A stretch of DNA of 64,000 nt from Ancylostoma caninum (Eukaryota; Nematoda; Chromadorea; Rhabditida; Ancylostomatidae), in the NCBI GenBank assembly GCA_037903475.1, contig JBAJFG010000512.1:62001-126000 (forward strand), written 5' to 3'. Of the stretch, positions 56,901-64,000 are shown piece by piece. The translations under genes and the position numbers were made by a program. Numbering within the stretch: the first letter of the stretch is position 1; each line of letters begins with the position of its first letter. The notes beneath the pieces were generated by a model that saw only the letters and a program-made list of their open reading frames with translations, did not search any database and was not told where the DNA came from.

Positions 56901-59900
56901 GTATATGAAAGTAAATCAGCCAGCGAAAAATAAGGTAAAATTTGTATGCCTGCCGTTTAGCGTTCGAATTGCGAATTCACGCACAACTTCTTCATTTTCG
57001 TGGTTTCTGAAACAGACCATAGCGGCATTTTATTTGTCGCTCGCTGATATGCACTGATTCTATAGGTCTAAATGCTTGCACGTGTTTAACTAGAACATTG
57101 CTATAATGCCGCTCACGCACATCGTCATGGACTTATCCCTCTAAGTAGATTGAAGGTCTCATACGTCAAATGGAAAGAAAGGATGTTAGTAACGCTAGCA
57201 GTGACATCTCCCTTGAAGAAGCATTAAGATGAAAGAATGCTGCAAGAAGAACATTAATGTAACCAAATCAAAAAAAAGTGAAAGGATTGAAAAGTAACAT
57301 AATTAGCACTGTGGAAAAAAAAAGAATGCACCAATGACCAAAAGCTTGGAAAACAAAGATGTGATTGTATATTGTAATTTGTATAAAACAATTAGAAAGA
57401 ACACCTGAACAAATACAACTGAATGACTGAAAAGCCCAGATGTGGCAGTTGTTGCGCTATTTTCTCGAGAAACAGCTGATCCTTAGTACTAATACTGCTT
57501 CGAAAGCGAGTTGTGGATGCATTCAACAAAAAACAGCTGTTTCACCATTGCTTCTTGATCTCTTTAACGTACAAATGGATCAAAAGATTTCAAGTCAAGC
57601 CAACAGAAAAGAAATGCGATTTGTGACAGCTAGAAATGACGAATGGGAACACAATCGACTGAAGAGCATATGAAAGAACAAAAACACATGCGAAAGGATG
57701 AGTGCTTAACGACGAAGCCGGTTTGAGCGTGAAAATTTGTAGGGCGACAAGAAACAGAGATCATTTACTAAAGTTCTGTCACGGGAAACAACGGAAAGAA
57801 TCGTCAAGACAGTCAGTGAATGATTCCAGTTGAAAGAAAAGGAAGAAAATGGAGCAGTCAGTGAGAGATGATGAAGAAAGGTGTAAAGAAGAGAGTGCAA
57901 TCAATCAGAGCGGCATAAAATGAATGTATGGAACGAATTCTTTGATCAAGGCTAGACAGATGAACAGAGAAGACAGCCCAAATAGGTATACACCACCAAC
58001 TGTAAGGCTACGGTGTTGCAAACACCATCGCCAGAATCAGTTCACTACTGTTATAGTATGTTTCACATGGATAGATCTTTGCGAAGATATTAGAGAAAGA
58101 GAGAATGCAAAAAATAGTGCCTTATTAGAGGAGGCGGGCGAGAAATGCCAATCATAGGTACAAATACTCAACTATCGTCGTTTTCGAAACGGACTATATC
58201 TTCTACAGTTACGTTGATACCGCTCAAGTAATGGTGTTTGGTTGGTTATGTGCATAATCAGAACTACTACAGTTCTAGAAAAGACCACAGATCGAGGGTT
58301 ACGCTCGACCACCTGCTTGAACATGTCAAAATACGAATCGAGAGCGACGAGAATGGTGCTACAAAAGAAATGTGTGGAAGCGCAGACATCCAGAGAGACA
58401 CACTGCATGCGGTGCGACGCGCGCTGCGGGACTTGCCCAGTACAGTCTGCTGGATGTGCATCTTACTATTTTATCAGTTGTCTTCCTAAAATTTCAAGGA
58501 AATTGTCAACGGTTGTGACGTTAAACCTAACAACACTGTCATTTCTTGTTGGAAGAGATAATCCAGAATTCCTACGGTTTGAATAAAAGCACATCTATAC
58601 CTAAATAACAATTTCATGCAATAGAAGAATGTACTTTTATGAATATATCCGTTTCCAAAAAGGAATAGAGTTGTGGAGAAATTAGGAAATAGAGAACTGC
58701 ACAAAAAGCTCTGGTACTCGGCGGATCGTAGTCGCTCCAGAAATCTATGACTCGCATAGTTTTTTTTAACAGATTACATATGTATATATTCTGTTCCATC
58801 AGAAGTAAGAGCTGCAGAGAAGTTCGAGAGTAAAAGGAAAGCATAATCAAAGCGGTACTCGACGTACGACAAGGGAGAATTTGAATGCTTGCCGTTTAGC
58901 TTAGAACTTGCAACTTTGTGCATAGACACTCTACTATATTGCTTCTTGAAATGTACTATAATTTTGGCCAAACATTAATAAAGTAAAAAGGAGAAGATGA
59001 AAGAAAGTTCTTATGATATTAGGATCAACTGCATAGCACTGTTAAGATGAATACTATAGTGCGTTTCACTGGGGAACTTAGTTGTGAAGATACTAGTGAG
59101 AAAGAACGCCAGAAATGGTGCCGTGTTCGGACAGAGAGCCAGAAGATGGGGATCATAGGCCCAAATACTCAACTATCGTCATTTTTGAAACGGAATATAA
59201 TAGATTGAACGTTGGCGGTGGATTTTGCAACGCTCACCCCTGCAAAATGGTAAAAATCACCCATTGAGGACAACTTGCACAACTGGAATTTCCTACCTAG
59301 CACGAAGTCTAATAGATTCCCAGAACTACTCCATAGTTACACCTAGGAGACACTACGCATCGACTTTTCCCGCGGTAACACCCTCCACCAACTGCGTTGT
59401 CCACCCAACGCAGCCGTATTGATCGATAATCCAGCGAGACCCTAAATGACCTCTCGATAGGGATCTCAGCACTGAATGTGACTAGTTTCACCTAACATTT
59501 TGCTCCTTACCATGGAAGAACGGCGTGAAAAAGTTCTCCAACTCCAGTACAAGGAGCACTACTGTAAAGCCAGCAAAGAAGGAAATAAATGCACAAACAA
59601 GTTTTGTTTGGCGACTTATTGAGGGTTATTTATTTTGGAAGAAGTTTTCAAATTGACAGCCGAGTACGGAATGTACTCACATTAATGAGTAAATCTACAA
59701 ATAAGTGATTTCAGTGACTGGTGGAGACATGTAGTGAACGGTAGACAAAACTGGGATGAACTGTAGTTCTCAGTTTGTACTTCATATTCCACTCTGCAAA
59801 TAATCGCGAGAGCACCATGGAAGAAAAAAACATTTCGATAACCATTAGATGTGCGAAAAAAAGATCAAAGGGAAAACAACCAAGGTTTCTGCTTTCCTCA

Positions 59901-62900
59901 TGCAAACTTTAGAAGAAAAAGTGTTCACATCACCCTTTCAGCGGCCTAATATTAATTTTACACAAAAGAAAAGAAAAACTAGAAAATTTTACGCGTTTTA
60001 TGCATTCTTATCAAGCAGTGCTTGTAGTTTCTTTTTCAAGATCGATGAGAATTAGTTTTCACGCAAAAATTGCAAATTTTACCCTAAATGGCGGGCAGTA
60101 AAGTTCTCTTCCACTGCGTGCCGATTACCTCACATTTTAATATTTTCTTTTCTTCTCTAATTTATCTTGAAATCTCATGCTTGGTGGAAGGGACTATGTA
60201 GAGGCAACACGGTGTGGGAGCGCATATTGGTAATTTACAAAATTACCACTACTACCGCCACTTTTTGAATACATATATCATGTTCGGAAGTCTTTTAATC
60301 TTGAAACTGAGAGGTTATTTGTAGGAATTGATAACTGAGTGGCAAAATAAAGTCTAAATGATCTTTATTTCGTTATTTCTTTGTTCGTTGTCACCATGTT
60401 CTTACCCCAAAGCTGAAGGTTTCCGCAGCTTAACGTCGCAAACGTTAGATCGCTCTCCCAGCATCAGTTGAGAAACACGGAAAAATCTTTAGAGCAAAAT
60501 GTACAGCCCGCTTCAAGTAAGGTACCTGGCCTCGGAGCTTCACTGAGTTTACTAGAGTTTACTAGCTGTAAACGTATTAATGTACCCCAGTTTACCCTAT
60601 ACCTGGCACCTATCAACACGTCTACCCATACGTGACGTTGTTTTTGGCCAGATGCTACTCATGGGTAATCATACCCATGGGGTTGGAATTACCCATCTTG
60701 TAATGATGCGTTCGAGCGTTATCTGTGCATGTTGCGCGGCTTTCGCTCATGCCTTTCTGAGCACTACACATTTTCGCGCGTTCTATGCTTCTCTAATTCC
60801 TTTAAATTCTCTTTCCTAGTAAAATAGACCAATAAATTTGGAATCTCCAAACAAAATAGAAAACTAGTACTCTTGAAAGTTCCTGGAAGTGTAATTCGAA
60901 ATGAGTCAAAAGAACCATCAATGAATTCCGACACAATGGGGAGCTGCGCTTGCAAATATGGCAATCGCCCATAATGCTAGGCAGAAATTCTATCATAGTG
61001 AAATCCGCGTGTTCTCATGGGTTCAGAAAGAAGGAAATATCCAAAACTATTATCACCTCCTATTCCATTAGTAGGGAAAACTTTATGATGAAAACAGTGC
61101 GGAAAAAGAGCATACAGCTCCTGCATAGTCCTCTGTGCTTCCAAACATGGTTATCAGCTTCACAAACAACACCCAGTAACCTAATTTCATCGTGTTCCGC
61201 GTGAAAGTTGTGAACCCGATATGAATAGCATGATTTGTATGTTTGTGACAAGCAAACACAAGGCCAGAGGTGTAATTAGTCAAAACAAGTTGACTCGACG
61301 GTCACACCGCTTATGCTAAGAGCCTCATTGCCAGCGACAGTGGAACAAAGTACATCGACAAGTGAGGAGAAATCGTCAGGGTGTCGCACGGGTTTGTTTG
61401 TTTACATTCTTGCTGGATCAGCACAGAAAGGAACACTTTTGACATGTCCTATCATTGAAACAGATTGTTCGAAGCTCTCTTATAAAAATCAGAAAGTCGG
61501 AAGTCCCCTATTCCATCACAGTAGGGGGGAGAACGTTTTTGAAATGGAGTGATTTTATCACCATGGTGTGAGTTAGGGAATGACGAGGAGAGGGAGGATG
61601 GAGAGCCACTCCTTCGTATATCCAGGTTAGTAACTCGTTGGCAGTGAATCTTAGTGAATATTTCATTGAAAAAGTCATTTTGTACGAAAGAAAGGAGCAG
61701 TTCCCAGTAAGTAGTCGTGAATTTTAGTAGAAGCCGATGTTACACAGAGGAGGGTTAGAATCCCTTTGTGGAGTTGTTCCACATACGTGGTTCAGTACTC
61801 ATCCTTGTGCTTGGCAAGAGTACAATAACTAGGAAATGCATCGGATATTGCCCCAAAAGTGTCCTCCTGTTGTCCACAGAACGTCCTGATTTTGTACGAC
61901 ATTCCATACCCACACTTCCGAGTTCCATCTGATCCAGAAGCCGAATGGATAACGAAGCTCTCCGCCATGCAGATTACTCGATGAACCTCTTTTCTTCAAA
62001 TGACAACAAAGTTCAGCACTTAAAACTTTCTGCAGAGAAAGAATTTCAGTTGACTATACCCTTGCTCAAAACACATCTGTCGAATTCGTAGGTGCCAAAA
62101 AGCCCAGATTCATTTCTGACAGATATGTAAGTTGAAGATGGCGGAGCTGTGCTGGCTCAAACTTTTACCAATTCCGATGGATAGGGTTTGTTTGAGCCTG
62201 GTAAGGATCACACAAAGTCAACACTCGAAATCCAATATCGATTTTGTAAAAACTCAAACACTAGTAGATATTTATCCACATGGTTTTTGAGTCGAAAATC
62301 AATTACAAATTGACCAATATTGTAATTTATCACCTTGCTAGCCGAACACAGGATCAGTACGCCTTACTGACAAACGTTTCGGTGGCTCCGCCTTCGTACT
62401 GTACTGCTGGAGTACCATGCCGAGTTTCAAAGACGGCCAAGCTTAGGAACAATCAGTTGGGTGTCAAATTTGAATTTCAGATCAATATTTACCCATGTAC
62501 GACTTACTGCGAACTTTTACGAAGATACGATTCATGCTCACGGAACATCGATGCCTTCTTCTTCTAATTGGCTTCTTTTTCAGAACCAGAAAATTTTTTC
62601 CAAAACCAGAAAAGTGATAATCTTGGATGCTCTTCATAATTTCGTACCTCATTCCCGCTATCTATACATGGGCACTGTCTGGAATGGTGACTTTCGTGAT
62701 CCCAAGAAAACCTCTCCAGAAACCAGTCGTTAGCAAAACACTTAGTTATACTTAACGTTCACATAGTAATTCCCAGAGTTTCCAGGGACCACACCAGAAG
62801 TACAGATTTCCCATTTTATTGGCCGATAACCCCCGTATTTCACTTGGTGACCGCTGCTAGCTTCGAGTCGGGAATGTGTTGAAGTCGGCGCCTCGTTCAA

Positions 62901-64000
62901 AGAGTGCCTCCGAGCGGGTTTGAATGCTCGAAAAACAGGTTCTCGCCAGTTTACGTAACGTTACCGATGATGTCGCAATAATCGCAACGAAGTTGAACCT
63001 CTTGAAAATGTCGTCGAGACCATAAGTAGGAGCAGGTTGAGGACCACGTTGGTCGTGGTGGGCTACTAGCGCTCCTGGAGGAGGTTCAACGTTCTCCTGC
63101 TAAAATCTCAGGGTATTTTTAGCCTTCAACGTATGAACGAGCTTTGAAGGTAAGCTCTAGTCTCTAGCACAAAGAGCATGCTACAATCGAGACAAATGCT
63201 CTCATAACTGAAGGCAAGCAGCGATGTTTCACATTTTTTTCCTCCTCGGCAAAATGTGACCGCGCGTGACCATCAAAGGCCTCATTTCCTCATCAATTCC
63301 CGCCACAAGCAGTTCCGTCAGAGAGAGTGGGAATTTTCACGGTTAACGAGATCGAGAAACAATTAGTACTCACAAAAGACCCTCCCGAATCAGCTGATGG
63401 TAATCATGGAAGAGAAGAGGCTGCTTAATTTCATCACTTTCAATTAATGGATAAGTTTTTCTAGTCGCTTACGGCTTAACGAAAAGGAAGCTGACATCGT
63501 CGACCGAGGTAAAACCACAACTGACCAGAGCACAGAGCAAAAGAAAAGCAAACAACTTTTCCGTTGGGACATAAGTTCAAACATCTATGAGATTATCCTG
63601 GCGACTTCTTTTTACGCTTAAGCCTTCAAAGGGCATAACACCACTTAATTTTTTAGGCAAATGCAATAATTGCAATTTCACCACTTTGGGAAAAATGTGG
63701 TGGGGATAGCGCTTTCGTTATGAAGTGAATCATAACCCATACTACAGACTGAGGTGTGTGAAGCTTCCCGTTTTCTCTTTTACATTTCACATTTCATGGC
63801 CATTTTTGAAGTTCCGTTTCACGCCTTTTAAAATTTTACTGCGGCACATCCCTAATTGCAGGTATCATATTTTGCTATAAAAATACTGAAATTCACCAAA
63901 GCTTGGATAAAAAGCTGCAAAAATCCAGAATGCCCTCATGATAAAAACTCAAATGAAGACATAGCCAATACATGGTTGAACTGCAAAGAATTCACCTACA
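53915..64000. other. Gene-poor region with diverged repeated units
   Basis: I could not assemble a gene here. At least four stretches (about 54290, 56850, 58170 and 59165) share the word string ATACTCAACTATCGTCG...TTTTCGAAACGGA...TATA with drift. Two (56950 and 58890) share TGCCGTTTAGC. On the minus strand some pieces read like membrane-protein exons, for example 56480-56358 with GDVFFAASLLCALLWIYVFC, but phases between them do not agree. A GC-rich block at 55370-55510 and the frames at 60764-60964 (-) and 62461-62733 (+) are unexplained. Confidence 0.4.

Noticed and set aside
1..64000. CRISPR arrays, bacterial operons or integrated virus
   Set aside because: No regular spacer-repeat arrays or prokaryotic gene organisation; the intact genes are spliced nematode-type genes.

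Overview
The window looks like the genome of a rhabditid/strongylid (clade V, hookworm-like) nematode. Genes are split into many short exons by introns with TTTCAG-type acceptors. Several genes have an acceptor just before the ATG, as expected for spliced-leader trans-splicing. The DNA between and inside genes is crowded with short transposon remnants, and a short run of the nematode telomere hexamer (TTAGGC, read here as GCCTAA) is present. No bacterial or viral genes were seen. All exon models are hand-built from reading frame, splice-site phase and protein family resemblance. No transcript data were available.

Layout. 0.6-1.1 kb: a small tail-anchored membrane protein (+). 1.1-22 kb: mostly repeats, namely a perfect hairpin, piggyBac-like MITEs, GAATATTCG arrays, mariner and Penelope-like remnants, a 1.6-kb Tc1/mariner-like foldback and a hAT-like element with an 8-bp target duplication. 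One candidate secreted Cys-containing protein lies here (6.2-6.9 kb). 22.0-22.6 kb (-): a small protein of unknown function, divergent from a B-type cyclin (+, 22.9-27.3 kb). 27.9-33.2 kb (+): NAA38/LSMD1, two exons split by a 5-kb intron full of transposons. 33.4-35.5 kb (-): mitochondrial prolyl-tRNA synthetase, ten exons. 38.0-40.2 kb (+): eIF2B beta, nine exons. 43.5-53.9 kb (-): a 25-exon protein of about 1268 residues with 19-20 C2H2 zinc fingers and a possible alternative last exon. 54-64 kb: no gene I could assemble, but diverged repeated units.

The confidently named genes are housekeeping genes: cell cycle (cyclin B), N-terminal acetylation (NatC subunit), organellar translation (PARS2) and the translation-initiation guanine exchange factor (eIF2B beta). 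They sit close together but do not form an obvious operon. NAA38 and PARS2 converge with about 230 bp between stop codons. The zinc-finger gene is convergent with eIF2B beta, across a 3.4-kb stretch carrying two terminal-inverted-repeat elements. The striking feature is how many transposon families with readable ends and target duplications lie in the introns and intergenic DNA of otherwise intact conserved genes.
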